Source: Nocardioides okcheonensis
Lineage (GTDB): Bacteria; Actinomycetota; Actinomycetes; Propionibacteriales; Nocardioidaceae
Assembly: GCF_020991065.1 (NCBI RefSeq)
Contig: NZ_CP087710.1
Location: forward strand, 3,162,001-3,226,000
Direction of reading: 5' to 3'
Length of the DNA: 64,000 bases
Of this stretch, positions 16,906 to 25,304 are shown piece after piece; the first letter of the stretch is position 1; each line of letters begins with the position of its first letter. Both the position numbers and the translations under genes were made by a program. The notes under the pieces were generated by a model. The model did no database searches and was not told the DNA's origin. It was given only the letters and a program-made list of their open reading frames with translations.

Positions 16906-17280
16906 ATGGACGTCGTGCTGTGGATCGTGGCGGGGGTGCTGGCGCTCGCCTTCGTGGCCGCCGGTGGCATGAAGCTGGCGCAGCCGAAGGAGAAGCTCTC
17001 CGCGTCGGGCATGGGATGGGTCGACGACTTCTCCGCCGGCGCGGTGAAGGGGATCGGCCTGCTGGAGGTGCTCGGTGCCGTCGGCCTGGTGCTGCCGGGG
17101 CTGACCGGGGTGGCGCCGGTGCTGGTGCCGCTGGCCGCGCTCGGCCTGGCGCTGACGATGGTCGGGGCGGCGGTCGTGCACCTGCGCCGGGGCGAGCAGC
17201 AGATGGTGGTCGTCAACGCGGTGCTGCTGGTGCTCGCGCTGGTGGTCGTGGTCGGTCGCTTCTGGGTCGAGCCCTTCTGA
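16906..17280 (+). CDS. DoxX-family membrane protein
   Basis: 124 residues with about four hydrophobic segments: VVLWIVAGVLALAFVAAGGM at the N-terminus, then GIGLLEVLGAVGLVLPGL, a segment around VLVPLAALGLALTMVGAAVV, and AVLLVLALVVVVGRFW. The FxxAGxxKL-type motif after the first helix (AAGGMKLAQP) is typical of DoxX/DoxD proteins, small inner-membrane proteins linked to thiol or oxidative stress. AGGAGG precedes the ATG 16906; an upstream in-frame ATG at 16852 lies between the operators and is less likely. Probably derepressed when the divergent MarR protein is inactivated. Confidence 0.82.
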   Translation: MDVVLWIVAGVLALAFVAAGGMKLAQPKEKLSASGMGWVDDFSAGAVKGIGLLEVLGAVGLVLPGLTGVAPVLVPLAALGLALTMVGAAVVHLRRGEQQMVVVNAVLLVLALVVVVGRFWVEPF

Positions 17281-17296
17281 TCCGGCCGACGCACGC

Positions 17297-17860
17297 TCAG
17301 CCCGGCACCCCGACGTTGAAGACGTCGAGGAGCTGGGCGAGCGTGCGGTAGTAGCCGACCAGCACGACGAGCTCGGTCGTGGTGGTCGCGCCGAGGTCCG
17401 CCGCGAGCGCGGCGTAGGCCTCGTCTGTGAGGCGCGCGTCGCCGGCGAGCAGCCGCCGGCACAGGTCGTACGCCGCCTGCTCGCGCGGGTCGGCGGAGGT
17501 GAAGGCCCCGGCCGCGAGGGCGGCGATCTCGTCGTCGGTGAGCCCGACGGCACGCCCGACCCGCTCGTGGGCGTACTGCTCGAAGTCGCTGCCCGTGGCG
17601 GCGGCGACGGCGAGGATCGCGATCTCGCGGGTGCGGTCGTCGAGGCCGGTGGCGTAGCGGATCGCGCTGCCGAGCTCCTGCAGCGGAGCCCCGAGGGCCG
17701 GCTCGTGGAGCATCACGCCGAAGGGCCCGGTGAGCGCACCGTCCGGCGTGGTGAGCGGGAAGTGCTGCGGACCGGAGCCGCGGGGGCCGCCGACGATCCG
17801 CTCGCGCAGCGCCCGCTGTGCCTCGTCGAGCCGCTCGGGTGTCAGGTCGGGCAGGCGCAC
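17297..17860 (-). CDS. Carboxymuconolactone decarboxylase family (AhpD-like) protein
   Basis: 187 residues with the helical CMD fold: REIAILAVAAATGSDFEQYAHERVG mid-protein and AAYDLCRRLLAG followed by LVVLVGYYRTLAQLLDVF. The redox CxxC of AhpD is absent (the position reads GSDFEQY), so a peroxidase-partner role is unlikely and decarboxylase-like or unknown chemistry is more plausible. It starts at GTG 17860. The next minus-strand gene upstream ends 31 bases away. No further functional clue is visible. Confidence 0.78.
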   Translation of the reverse strand: MRLPDLTPERLDEAQRALRERIVGGPRGSGPQHFPLTTPDGALTGPFGVMLHEPALGAPLQELGSAIRYATGLDDRTREIAILAVAAATGSDFEQYAHERVGRAVGLTDDEIAALAAGAFTSADPREQAAYDLCRRLLAGDARLTDEAYAALAADLGATTTTELVVLVGYYRTLAQLLDVFNVGVPG

Positions 17861-17891
17861 GCGGTCCTCCGGTGGTGCTCGGACGGGGGAC

Positions 17892-18035
17892 TCAGGCGGC
17901 GTTGCCGGCGTCCCGGGACGGGGACGATCCTCGCTCGGCGAGCTTGCGCTTGGCCACCGGGAGGCCCACCAGGGTCAGGACCTTCCAGAACAGCCAGCCG
18001 AGCAGGGCGAACAGGTTGCGCTTGGTGCGTGCCAT
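17892..18035 (-). CDS. Small basic protein with one hydrophobic helix (47 aa)
   Basis: 47 codons: a basic start MARTKRN, a hydrophobic stretch LFALLGWLFWKVLTLVGLPV long enough to cross or lie in a membrane, then a basic tail AKRKLAERG. The ribosome site is weak (GGAGCA about 8 bases upstream). Third positions follow the local GC-rich pattern, which supports real coding despite the short length. It follows the CsbD gene and its terminator, so it may have its own promoter. No function can be assigned. Confidence 0.6.
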   Translation of the reverse strand: MARTKRNLFALLGWLFWKVLTLVGLPVAKRKLAERGSSPSRDAGNAA

Positions 18036-18076
18036 CGGGTGCTCCTGACGTGGTGGTGGGACGTGGTGGTGGGAAG

Positions 18077-18113
18077 CCGTCCGGGGGCCGGCCCGCTGCC
18101 GGCCCCCGGACGG
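18077..18113 (-). terminator. Strong GC hairpin after csbD-like gene
   Basis: Perfect 16-bp stem (CCGTCCGGGGGCCGGC at 18077-18092 with 18098-18113), 5-base loop, starting 17 bases past the stop of the CsbD-family gene. Confidence 0.75.
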
Positions 18114-18130
18114 GGTTCACTGGGGGACGC

Positions 18131-18304
18131 TCACTTCTTGAAGGCGTCCTTGACGTTCTCGCCGGCCTGCTTGACGTCCGACGCCGTCTGGTCCTTCTTG
18201 CCCTCGGCCTTGAGCTTGTCGTCGTTGGTCACCTCACCGGCGACCTCCTTCGCCTTGCCGGCGAGGTCCTGCGCGACGTTCTTGGCCTTGTCAGCGATAC
18301 CCAT
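18131..18304 (-). CDS. CsbD-family stress protein
   Basis: 57 residues, highly charged and lysine-rich: MGIADKAKNVAQDLAGKAKE, VAGEVTNDDKLKAEGKKDQT, then ASDVKQAGENVKDAFKK. The repeated K-A-K-x-x-x-G-x-x pattern and the central LKAEGKKDQ are hallmarks of CsbD/YjbJ proteins, abundant general-stress proteins without known enzymatic activity. GAGAGGAGCC lies upstream of the ATG as ribosome site. In many bacteria this gene is driven by a SigB-type factor; the sigma gene at 7631 could serve, but I see no clear promoter consensus. Confidence 0.85.
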   Translation of the reverse strand: MGIADKAKNVAQDLAGKAKEVAGEVTNDDKLKAEGKKDQTASDVKQAGENVKDAFKK

Positions 18305-18423
18305 GGTGGGCTCCTCTCTCGTTGGTCTTCGTGGTGCTTCGAGGGTTGGTCGTGCGCAGCGGCCGGTTCGTCACGCCGATGTGAGCCACGTCTCGTCAGG
18401 TGCTCGTCGGGCATGCTGGCCCC

Positions 18424-18813
18424 ATGCGCTTCACCGAGCACGAGCTGACCGTCGCCGTGACCTCCGCCGCCAAGACCGTCGCCGGCGCCCGGTCCCTGCG
18501 GCGCGCGAAGGGCGAGGCGGCCTGGGAGGCCATGAGCCGGATCGACCGCTACCACCTGCTCGAGGCGGTCGGCGGACAGGTGCTCCCGGTGCTGCTCGCG
18601 CTGCCGGACGTCGACGTCGAGCCCGGCACCCGCCCGACGTTCACCGACCAGCAGGTGGCGGAGGCCGTCGAGGCGACCCTGGGCGAGACCGGTGTCGGCC
18701 GGATGCGGCAGAAGGTCGCCGTCGCCGCCCGCGTGACGCTCGTGCGGACGGCCCTCGCGCAGCTGCCGGTGCGCCAGGACCCGGACGCGCTGACCGTCCC
18801 CGACCACCTCTGA
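18424..18813 (+). CDS. Hypothetical protein (129 aa)
   Basis: 129 residues, soluble, mostly helical by composition, with no signal peptide, membrane helix or motif I recognise (MRFTEHELTVAVTSAAKTVA, then QVAEAVEATLGETGVGRMRQ). The ATG is preceded by CATGCT and six bases, similar to the leaderless pattern, and there is no ribosome site. Codon use is typical of the window. The next gene, a lipoprotein, has its own -10 box, so this is probably monocistronic. Confidence 0.7.
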   Translation: MRFTEHELTVAVTSAAKTVAGARSLRRAKGEAAWEAMSRIDRYHLLEAVGGQVLPVLLALPDVDVEPGTRPTFTDQQVAEAVEATLGETGVGRMRQKVAVAARVTLVRTALAQLPVRQDPDALTVPDHL

Positions 18814-18845
18814 GGCCCGTTCAGGAGGCACTCAGGTTGGACGCG

Positions 18846-18851
18846 TAGCGT
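18846..18851 (+). promoter_or_regulatory. -10 box TAGCGT before SurA-like lipoprotein
   Basis: TAGCGT lies eight bases before the ATG at 18860, consistent with a leaderless or near-leaderless transcript. Confidence 0.5.
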
Positions 18852-18859
18852 CGAGGACG

Positions 18860-19657
18860 ATGACTCACACGATGCGTACCCCCTCCCGCACCCGCTCCGT
18901 CCTCGGCTCCCTCGCGGTGGTCGCGGTCCTCACCCTGTCCGCCTGCGGCGGAGGGGACGGCGGGTCCGACGCCTCCGGCGCCTCCGACGACAAGGCATCG
19001 TCGAGCCCCTCCGAGAGCGGCTCGACGGACGCCTCAGCGGCTCCCGAGCCCGACCTCGACGGCATCCCCGACGTGGTGGCGGAGGTCAACGGCGAGGAGG
19101 TCACCAAGGAGGAGTTCGTCCCGATCTACACCGCGGCGTTCCAGCAGGCGGCGGCGACCTCGCAGATGAGCGGCCAGGCTCCCGACGAGGAGGCGCTGCG
19201 CAAGCAGACCGTCGACGACCTCGTCGACACCGAGCTGCTCACGCAGGAGGCCGAGTCGCGCGGCATCGAGGTCAGCGACCAGCAGGTCGACGACGAGCTC
19301 ACCGCGCTCGCGGAGCAGAACCAGATGGGCTCGGCCGACGAGCTGCTCGCCGCGGTCGAGCAGCAGGGCGTCACCGAGGAGCAGGCCCGCTCGCAGATCG
19401 AGACCCAGGTGATGGTCGAGCAGCTCGCCGCCGACGAGGACGGGTCCGTCGACCCGACCGAGAAGGAGCTGCGCGCCCTCTACGACCGGGTCAAGCAGCA
19501 GCAGGCGCAGTCGGGCCAGCAGGGCCAGGAGATCCCGCCGTTCGCGCAGGTCCACGACCAGCTCGAGGAGCAGGCGCGCAACCAGCAGGTCGGCAAGGTC
19601 GCCGGCGAGCTGGTCGAGCAGCTGCGCAAGGGTGCGGACATCACGATCAACCTGTGA
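18860..19657 (+). CDS. SurA N-terminal-domain lipoprotein
   Basis: 265 residues. A lipoprotein signal peptide ends at a lipobox TLSAC with Cys29, followed by a Ser/Gly/Asp-rich linker (about 30-65). The remainder begins DVVAEVNGEEVTKEEFVPIY, the opening of SurA/PrsA-type chaperone domains, and is a long charged helical region with KQQQAQSGQQGQEIPPF near the end. No parvulin PPIase domain is seen. It is probably exported, anchored to the outer face of the membrane, and a holdase for secreted proteins. It stands alone; the histidine kinase downstream has a separate promoter. Confidence 0.82.
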   Translation: MTHTMRTPSRTRSVLGSLAVVAVLTLSACGGGDGGSDASGASDDKASSSPSESGSTDASAAPEPDLDGIPDVVAEVNGEEVTKEEFVPIYTAAFQQAAATSQMSGQAPDEEALRKQTVDDLVDTELLTQEAESRGIEVSDQQVDDELTALAEQNQMGSADELLAAVEQQGVTEEQARSQIETQVMVEQLAADEDGSVDPTEKELRALYDRVKQQQAQSGQQGQEIPPFAQVHDQLEEQARNQQVGKVAGELVEQLRKGADITINL

Positions 19658-19677
19658 GGTGGGCCGCACCGACCCAC

Positions 19678-19683
19678 TAGGGT
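19678..19683 (+). promoter_or_regulatory. -10 box TAGGGT before histidine kinase
   Basis: TAGGGT, seven bases, then GTG 19691. This favours 19691 over the in-frame GTG at 19682, which overlaps the box. Confidence 0.6.
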
Positions 19684-19690
19684 GGGCGCC

Positions 19691-21718
19691 GTGTCCGAGG
19701 TCCTGGAGCTCGAGGACCCCGCCCCCACCGGCACGGGTCGCTCGGCGCTGCCCCTCTCCTGGGTGGTTGCTGCCGCCGTCGCGTACGCCCTCCTGGCCGT
19801 GCTCGGGCGGCTCACGGTCGTGCAGGGGCAGACCGTCAGCCTGGTGTGGCCGGGCGCCGGAGCAGCCGTCATCTGGCTGCTCGCCGAGGCACCGCGCCTG
19901 TGGTGGCGCGCGCTCGTCCCGCTCCTGCTGATCCACGGCGCCGTCTCGTGGGCGACCGGTGGCGCGTGGTCGCTCGTCGTGTTCGGGGCGGTGTCGCTCG
20001 CCGTGCAGACGGCCGTGGTGGTCTGGCTGGTGCGACGCTGGTGCCCCTCGCTGCTCGGCGCCGGCGGCACCCAGAGCTTCCGCTCCCCACGCGTGCTGGC
20101 CCAGGCCTCGGCGGCGATCGCCCTCGGCTGCCTGGTCGGCGCCGTGATCGGCACGGTCGGCGTCGCCGCGTCCGGCGCAGAGGTCGACGCCTGGACGCCG
20201 GCCGCGTGGTTCGCGCGGCACTTCACCGGGGTGCTCGTGTTCGGTGGGCTGGGGCACCTGGCGTGGGAGTGGCGTACGCAGTCGGTCCCGCCGCGCGCGC
20301 AGGGCGGCAGCCGGCTCGAGCTGGCGCTGCTGTGGGCGATCTCGCTGGCGGCGTCGAGCCTGGTCTTCCTCCAGCCGCTGCCGCTCGTGTTCCTCGTGGT
20401 GGCGCTGAGCGTGTGGTCGGCCGCGCGCTACCCGACGTTCCTCGCCGCGCTCCACGCCGCAGCGGTCGGTTCGGTGGGCTTCGTGCTCACGCTGGCCGGC
20501 CAGGGACCGTTCGCCGAGCTGGGCGACCCCGTCGAGCAGGCCCTGCTCATCCAGGTCTTCCTGGTCGCGGTGCTCCTCACCGGACTCGGCGTGGGCGCCC
20601 TCGGCGACCGCATCGACGAGCTCGTCTCCAGCCTGACCCGCTCGCGCGAGCACGCCGCCGAGCAGGCCGAGCTGCTGGCCGAGATGACCGAGAGCATGGG
20701 CGAGGGACTGGTGGTCCTCGACGACGCCGGGCGGGTCGTGCGCAGCAACGGCGCGAGCCGGCGGCTCGCCCACCGGGTCGCACCCGGCGCCGACGACGGG
20801 TCCGCGCTCAGCGACCTCGTCGCCCAGGTGCTCCACCCGGTCGTCGACCGCGCGGCCGCCCCGCGCCCGGAGCTCGGGGTGGGCGACGTGCCGATCCGGC
20901 TGGCCGACGGCGACGAGCTGGTGCTCGCGGTGTCCCGAGCGCCGCTGTCGGAGCAGCACGGCGACGGCCGCTCCGGCACCCTGCTGGTGCTGCGCGAGGT
21001 GACCGAGCACCGCAAGGGCCTGCGTCCGCTCGCGGGCTTCGCCTCGACGGCGGCCCACGACCTCCGGGGACCGCTCACCGCGATCCGGTCGTGGATCTCG
21101 CTCGCCGCCGAGACCCTGGACCCCGACGACGAGGCCCACGAGGGCCTCCAGCGCGCCGAGCGGGCGTCGCTCCAGATGGCCGACATGATCGACGACCTCC
21201 TCGCCCACGCGCTGGCGGAGGCCGGTGACCTGGTCCCGGTCGACGTGCCGCTCGCCGGCGCCGACGGGCTGCTCGCCCACGCCGGCGACCTCCTCGGCCC
21301 CGACGACGAGCTCGTCATCGGCAGCGACCTGCCGGCGGTGCACGCCGACCCGGTGGCCGTGCGCCAGCTGTTCGCCAACCTGATCGGCAACGGCGCGAAG
21401 TACACCCGCGAGGGCGTCCCGGCCCGCGTGGTGGTGACGGCCCGCCGCCAGGGTGCGCGGGTGGTCGTCGAGGTCGAGGACAACGGCGTCGGGGTGGAGG
21501 AGTCCGAGCGCACGTTGATCTTCCAGCGCTTCCACCGCAGCGGTGCCGTGCGCGCCCACTTCCGGGGCACCGGCATGGGCCTGAGCATCTGCCAGACCGT
21601 GGTGCAGCGCCACGGCGGCACCATCGAGTGCCTGGCCGCCGACCCCGGTCCCGGCTCGGTCTTCCGCTTCGACCTCCCCGCCGCCGTCAGCGAGACCGCC
21701 GACGTCCCGGTGGGCTGA
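19691..21718 (+). CDS. MASE1-type sensor histidine kinase
   Basis: 675 residues. A MASE1 membrane sensor of about eight helices covers residues 20-310 (LVWPGAGAAVIWLLAEAPR is the usual MASE1 opening). Then come a PAS-like segment (MGEGLVVLDDAGRVVRSNGA), a HisKA with H in FASTAAHDLRGPLTAIR near residue 455, and a HATPase_c with N box NLIGNGAKYT, G1 VEDNGVGV and G2 GTGMGLSI. It autophosphorylates on the His and passes phosphate to a response regulator, but no receiver gene is adjacent, so it is an orphan kinase here. MASE1 ligands are generally unknown. Confidence 0.9.
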   Translation: MSEVLELEDPAPTGTGRSALPLSWVVAAAVAYALLAVLGRLTVVQGQTVSLVWPGAGAAVIWLLAEAPRLWWRALVPLLLIHGAVSWATGGAWSLVVFGAVSLAVQTAVVVWLVRRWCPSLLGAGGTQSFRSPRVLAQASAAIALGCLVGAVIGTVGVAASGAEVDAWTPAAWFARHFTGVLVFGGLGHLAWEWRTQSVPPRAQGGSRLELALLWAISLAASSLVFLQPLPLVFLVVALSVWSAARYPTFLAALHAAAVGSVGFVLTLAGQGPFAELGDPVEQALLIQVFLVAVLLTGLGVGALGDRIDELVSSLTRSREHAAEQAELLAEMTESMGEGLVVLDDAGRVVRSNGASRRLAHRVAPGADDGSALSDLVAQVLHPVVDRAAAPRPELGVGDVPIRLADGDELVLAVSRAPLSEQHGDGRSGTLLVLREVTEHRKGLRPLAGFASTAAHDLRGPLTAIRSWISLAAETLDPDDEAHEGLQRAERASLQMADMIDDLLAHALAEAGDLVPVDVPLAGADGLLAHAGDLLGPDDELVIGSDLPAVHADPVAVRQLFANLIGNGAKYTREGVPARVVVTARRQGARVVVEVEDNGVGVEESERTLIFQRFHRSGAVRAHFRGTGMGLSICQTVVQRHGGTIECLAADPGPGSVFRFDLPAAVSETADVPVG

Positions 21719-21843
21719 GGCCGAGGCCGCAGGCACTGCCCGGGCGGTCGCGCTTGCTCCGGAGGCAGCCGGTGCGGCAGCGGCGTACACGTGTCCGAGC
21801 TCTCGCCCTCGAGCTGCTGGGCGTTGCGGGCCTCGGGCGCGGT
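21719..21843. other. Gene-free sequence after the histidine kinase
   Basis: No plausible gene, RNA or strong structure seen in this part of the 317-base gap; the rest of the gap is the repeat block described next. Confidence 0.5.
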
Positions 21844-21847
21844 GGCT

Positions 21848-21884
21848 GAGCCACATTCCGCGCGACCGGAATGTGGGTGGCTCA
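21848..21884. repeat. Imperfect palindrome with CCACATTCCG arms
   Basis: CCACATTCCG (21851-21860) pairs perfectly with CGGAATGTGG (21867-21876) over a 6-base loop; GAG before and GGCTC after extend the stem with a small bulge. It may terminate the kinase transcript. Confidence 0.5.
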
Positions 21885-21905
21885 CCGCTGGTCGAGGGCT
21901 CCTCC

Positions 21906-21944
21906 TCGCGTCGGCGTCCTCGCTCCGCTCGTCCGCCGGCTCAG
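21906..21944. repeat. 39-bp direct repeat, copy 1
   Basis: Exactly repeated at 22001-22039 (offset 95). It starts TCGCGTCGGCGTCCTCGCTC and ends CGCCGGCTCAG. It lies in non-coding sequence. Confidence 0.9.
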
Positions 21945-21997
21945 GTTTCGAGCCGCCCGTCGCAACCTCGTACCTCGGTCGCGGGGCTCCCTCAACC
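21944..21997. repeat. GGTTTCGA...CTCAACC intergenic element, copy 1
   Basis: 54 bases beginning GGTTTCGA and ending CTCGGTCGCGGGGCTCC then CTCAACC. A second element with the same ends and nearly the same length is at 50480-50532, also intergenic. Confidence 0.55.
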
Positions 21998-22000
21998 TCT

Positions 22001-22039
22001 TCGCGTCGGCGTCCTCGCTCCGCTCGTCCGCCGGCTCAG
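22001..22039. repeat. 39-bp direct repeat, copy 2, spanning the icmF stop
   Basis: Identical to 21906-21944. It includes the icmF stop codon (22036-22038), so the repeat reaches the end of that gene. Confidence 0.9.
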
Positions 22040-25000
22040 ACGTTGCGGCGGTACTGGCCCCCGACCTCGAAGAACGCCTCCGTCACCTGCTGCAGCGAGC
22101 ACACGCGCGCGGCGTCCATCAGCACGGCGAAGACGTTGTCGCCCGACACCGCGGCGTCCTTGAGCCGGGCGAGGGCCTCCTGCGCCTCCGCGCCGTGCGC
22201 GGCCTGGAAGGCGCGCACCCGGGCGAGCTGCGACTCCTTCTCGGCCTCGGTCGCGCGGGCCAGCTCGATCTCCTGGGGCTGGGCGTCGGCGGCCGACTCC
22301 TTGACGAAGGTGTTGACGCCGATGATCGGCAGCGACCCGTCGTGCTTGCGGTGCTCGTAGAGCATCGACTCGTCCTGGATCCGGCCGCGCTGGTAGCCGG
22401 TCTCCATCGCGCCGAGCACGCCGCCGCGCTCGTTGATCCGGTCGAACTCGGCCAGGACCGCGGCCTCGACGAGGTCGGTGAGCTCGTCGATGACGTACGA
22501 GCCCTGGAGCGGGTTCTCGTTCATCGCCAGGCCCCACTCGCGGTTGATGATGAGCTGGATCGCCAGCGCGCGGCGCACCGACTCCTCCGTCGGGGTCGTC
22601 ACGGCCTCGTCGTAGGCGTTGGTGTGCAGGCTGTTGGCGTTGTCGTAGATCGCGATCAGGGCCTGCAGCGTGGTGCGGATGTCGTTGAAGTCCATCTCCT
22701 GCGCGTGCAGCGAGCGGCCGCTCGTCTGGACGTGGTACTTCAGCTTCTGCGAGCGGTCGTTGGCGCCGTACTTCTCCTTCATGGCGACCGCCCAGACGCG
22801 GCGGGCGACGCGGCCGAGCACGCTGTACTCGGGGTCCATGCCGTTGGAGAAGAAGAACGACAGGTTCGGCGCGAAGTCGTCGACGTCCATGCCGCGCGCG
22901 AGGTAGGCCTCGACGTAGGTGAAGCCGTTGGCGAGGGTGAAGGCGAGCTGGCTGATGGGGTTCGCCCCGGCCTCGGCGATGTGGTAGCCGGAGATCGACA
23001 CCGAGTAGAAGTTGCGGACCTGCCGCTGGATGAACCACTCCTGGATGTCGGCCATCATCCGCAGGCTGAACTCGGTGGAGAACAGGCAGGTGTTCTGGCC
23101 CTGGTCCTCCTTGAGGATGTCGGCCTGCACCGTGCCGCGGACGTTCGCGAGGGCGTACGCCTCGAGGTCGGCGCGCTCCTGCTCGTCGGGCTCGCGGCCC
23201 TCCCGCTCGCGGAACGCGTCGACCTGCTGGTCGATGGCGGTGTTGAGGAAGAACGCCAGCACGGTGGGCGCCGGGCCGTTGATGGTCATGCTGACCGAGG
23301 TCGTCGGCGCGACCAGGTCGAAGCCGCCGTAGAGCACCTTCATGTCGTCGAGGGTCGCGACGCTCACCCCGGACGTGCCGACCTTGCCGTAGACGTCGGG
23401 GCGCGGGTCGGGGTCGCGGCCGTAGAGGGTGACGGAGTCGAACGCCGTCGACAGGCGGGTGGCGTCGTTGCCCTCGGAGAGGATCTTGAAGCGGCGGTTG
23501 GTGCGGGCCGGGTCGCCCTCGCCGGCGAACATCCGGGCGGGGTCCTCGTTGTCGCGCTTGAACGGGAAGACGCCCGCGGTGAAGGGGAAGTAGCCGGGGA
23601 GGTTCTCGCGGCGCCAGAACCGCACGAGCTGGCCGTGGTCGGTGAAGCGGGGCAGCGCGACCCGCGGGATCTTGTTGCCGCTGAGCGACTCGCGGGTCAG
23701 GCGGGTGTGGATCTCCTTGTCGCGCACCCGCACCACCTGCTCGTCGCCGGAGTAGGACTCCACGACGGCCGGCCACGCCGCGACCTGGTCGGCGACCTCG
23801 TGCGGGACGGCCTTGCGCGCCTGCTCCAGCAGCGCGGGGACGCCGCCGGCGTCCGCCTCGTCGAGCTCGGCCGCGACCGCCTCGATCCGCTGCAGCCGGG
23901 CCGCCGCCTCGGCGAGCTCCTCGGTGCGGGCGTGGTAGCCGCGGACGGTCTCGGTAATCTCGCTGAGGTAGCGCACCCGCTCCGGCGGCACGACCTGGCG
24001 GATGCCGGAGGAGTGGCGCACGTCGACGTGCGGCAGCGCGCCCTCGGCGACCTCGAGGCCGGCCCCGGCGAGCGCGTCGCGCAGGTGCTGGTAGAGCGCG
24101 GTGACGCCGTCGTCGTTGAAGGTCGCGGCGCTGGTGCCGAAGACCGGCATGTCGTCGGGCTGCTTGCCGAACGCCTCGCGGTTGCGGACCAGCTGTCGGC
24201 CCACGTCGCGCAGCGCGTCCTTGGCGCCGCGGCGCTCGAACTTGTTGATCGCGACGGTGTCGGCGAAGTCGAGCATGTCGATCTTCTCGAGCTGCGAGGC
24301 GGCGCCGAACTCGGGCGTCATGACGTAGAGCGAGTGGTCGACGAGCGGCACGATGCCGGCGTCGCCCTGGCCGATGCCGGGCGTCTCGACGATCACGAGG
24401 TCGTGGCCGGCGGCCTTGAGCACGTCGATCACGTCGCCGAGGTGCTCGGGCACCTCGTGCGCGCCGCGGGTGGCGAGCGAGCGGAAGAAGACCCGGTCGC
24501 CGTCGAGGGAGTTGGCGCGGATCCGGTCGCCGAGGAGCGCCCCGCCGCCCTTGCGGCGGGTCGGGTCGACGGCGATGACCGCGATCCGGAGCTTGTCCTG
24601 CTGGTCGGTGCGGAAGCGGCGCACCACCTCGTCGGTCAGCGACGACTTGCCGGAGCCGCCGGTGCCGGTGATGCCGAGCACCGGGACCACGCGGCGCTTC
24701 GCGGCGGCGCGCACCTCGGCCAGCGTGGCGTCGTCGAGGCGGCCGCCCTCGGCGCCGGTGATCGCCCGGGCCACGGCGAACCGGTCGCCCGACAGCACGT
24801 CCTCGACCGAGACCTGGCGGTCGGCCCACAGGTCGACGTCGCAGTCGCGCACGACGGAGTTGATCATGCCGACGAGGCCCATCTTCTGGCCGTCCTCGGG
24901 GGAGAAGATGGTGACGCCGGACTCGCGCAGCCGGGTGATCTCGGAGGGCACGATGACCCCGCCACCGCCGCCCACGACCCGGACGTGGCCGGCCCCGGCC

Positions 25001-25260
25001 GCGCGCAGCGACTCCACGAGGTACTCGAAGTACTCCACGTGGCCGCCCTGGTAGGACGACACCGCGACGCCCTGCACGTCCTCCTCGAGCGCCGCGTCGA
25101 CGACCTCCCGCACGGAGCGGTTGTGCCCGAGGTGGATCACCTCGCAGCCCTGGCTCATGAAGATCCGCCGCATGATGTTGATCGACGCGTCGTGGCCGTC
25201 GAACAGGGCGGACGAGGTGACGAGGCGGATCGGGTTCGACGGGGTGTGGAGGTCGGCCAT
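22036..25260 (-). CDS. icmF: Fused isobutyryl-CoA mutase (B12-dependent) with G-protein chaperone
   Basis: 1074 residues, full family length. Order: B12-binding domain (about 10-140, base-off His in FDGHDASINIMRR near residue 21), MeaB/ArgK-like GTPase chaperone (P-loop GITGTGGSGKSSL near 196, VIVETPGIGQGDAGIV), then the large TIM-barrel mutase half (VFPFKRDNEDPARMF, TVQADILKEDQGQNTCLFST, SISGYHIAEAGANPISQLAF). It interconverts isobutyryl- and n-butyryl-CoA using adenosylcobalamin, the fused GTPase loading and guarding the cofactor. TACTAT lies six bases before the ATG. A BtuF-like protein two genes upstream may be functionally linked through B12. Confidence 0.95.
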   Translation of the reverse strand: MADLHTPSNPIRLVTSSALFDGHDASINIMRRIFMSQGCEVIHLGHNRSVREVVDAALEEDVQGVAVSSYQGGHVEYFEYLVESLRAAGAGHVRVVGGGGGVIVPSEITRLRESGVTIFSPEDGQKMGLVGMINSVVRDCDVDLWADRQVSVEDVLSGDRFAVARAITGAEGGRLDDATLAEVRAAAKRRVVPVLGITGTGGSGKSSLTDEVVRRFRTDQQDKLRIAVIAVDPTRRKGGGALLGDRIRANSLDGDRVFFRSLATRGAHEVPEHLGDVIDVLKAAGHDLVIVETPGIGQGDAGIVPLVDHSLYVMTPEFGAASQLEKIDMLDFADTVAINKFERRGAKDALRDVGRQLVRNREAFGKQPDDMPVFGTSAATFNDDGVTALYQHLRDALAGAGLEVAEGALPHVDVRHSSGIRQVVPPERVRYLSEITETVRGYHARTEELAEAAARLQRIEAVAAELDEADAGGVPALLEQARKAVPHEVADQVAAWPAVVESYSGDEQVVRVRDKEIHTRLTRESLSGNKIPRVALPRFTDHGQLVRFWRRENLPGYFPFTAGVFPFKRDNEDPARMFAGEGDPARTNRRFKILSEGNDATRLSTAFDSVTLYGRDPDPRPDVYGKVGTSGVSVATLDDMKVLYGGFDLVAPTTSVSMTINGPAPTVLAFFLNTAIDQQVDAFREREGREPDEQERADLEAYALANVRGTVQADILKEDQGQNTCLFSTEFSLRMMADIQEWFIQRQVRNFYSVSISGYHIAEAGANPISQLAFTLANGFTYVEAYLARGMDVDDFAPNLSFFFSNGMDPEYSVLGRVARRVWAVAMKEKYGANDRSQKLKYHVQTSGRSLHAQEMDFNDIRTTLQALIAIYDNANSLHTNAYDEAVTTPTEESVRRALAIQLIINREWGLAMNENPLQGSYVIDELTDLVEAAVLAEFDRINERGGVLGAMETGYQRGRIQDESMLYEHRKHDGSLPIIGVNTFVKESAADAQPQEIELARATEAEKESQLARVRAFQAAHGAEAQEALARLKDAAVSGDNVFAVLMDAARVCSLQQVTEAFFEVGGQYRRNV

Positions 25261-25266
25261 GCCTCG

Positions 25267-25272
25267 ATAGTA
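25267..25272 (-). promoter_or_regulatory. -10 box TACTAT for icmF
   Basis: Minus-strand TACTAT six bases before the icmF ATG (leaderless spacing). Confidence 0.6.
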
Positions 25273-25304
25273 GGACGTCCAAGTACCTACCCGCGAGTCA
25301 CCTG

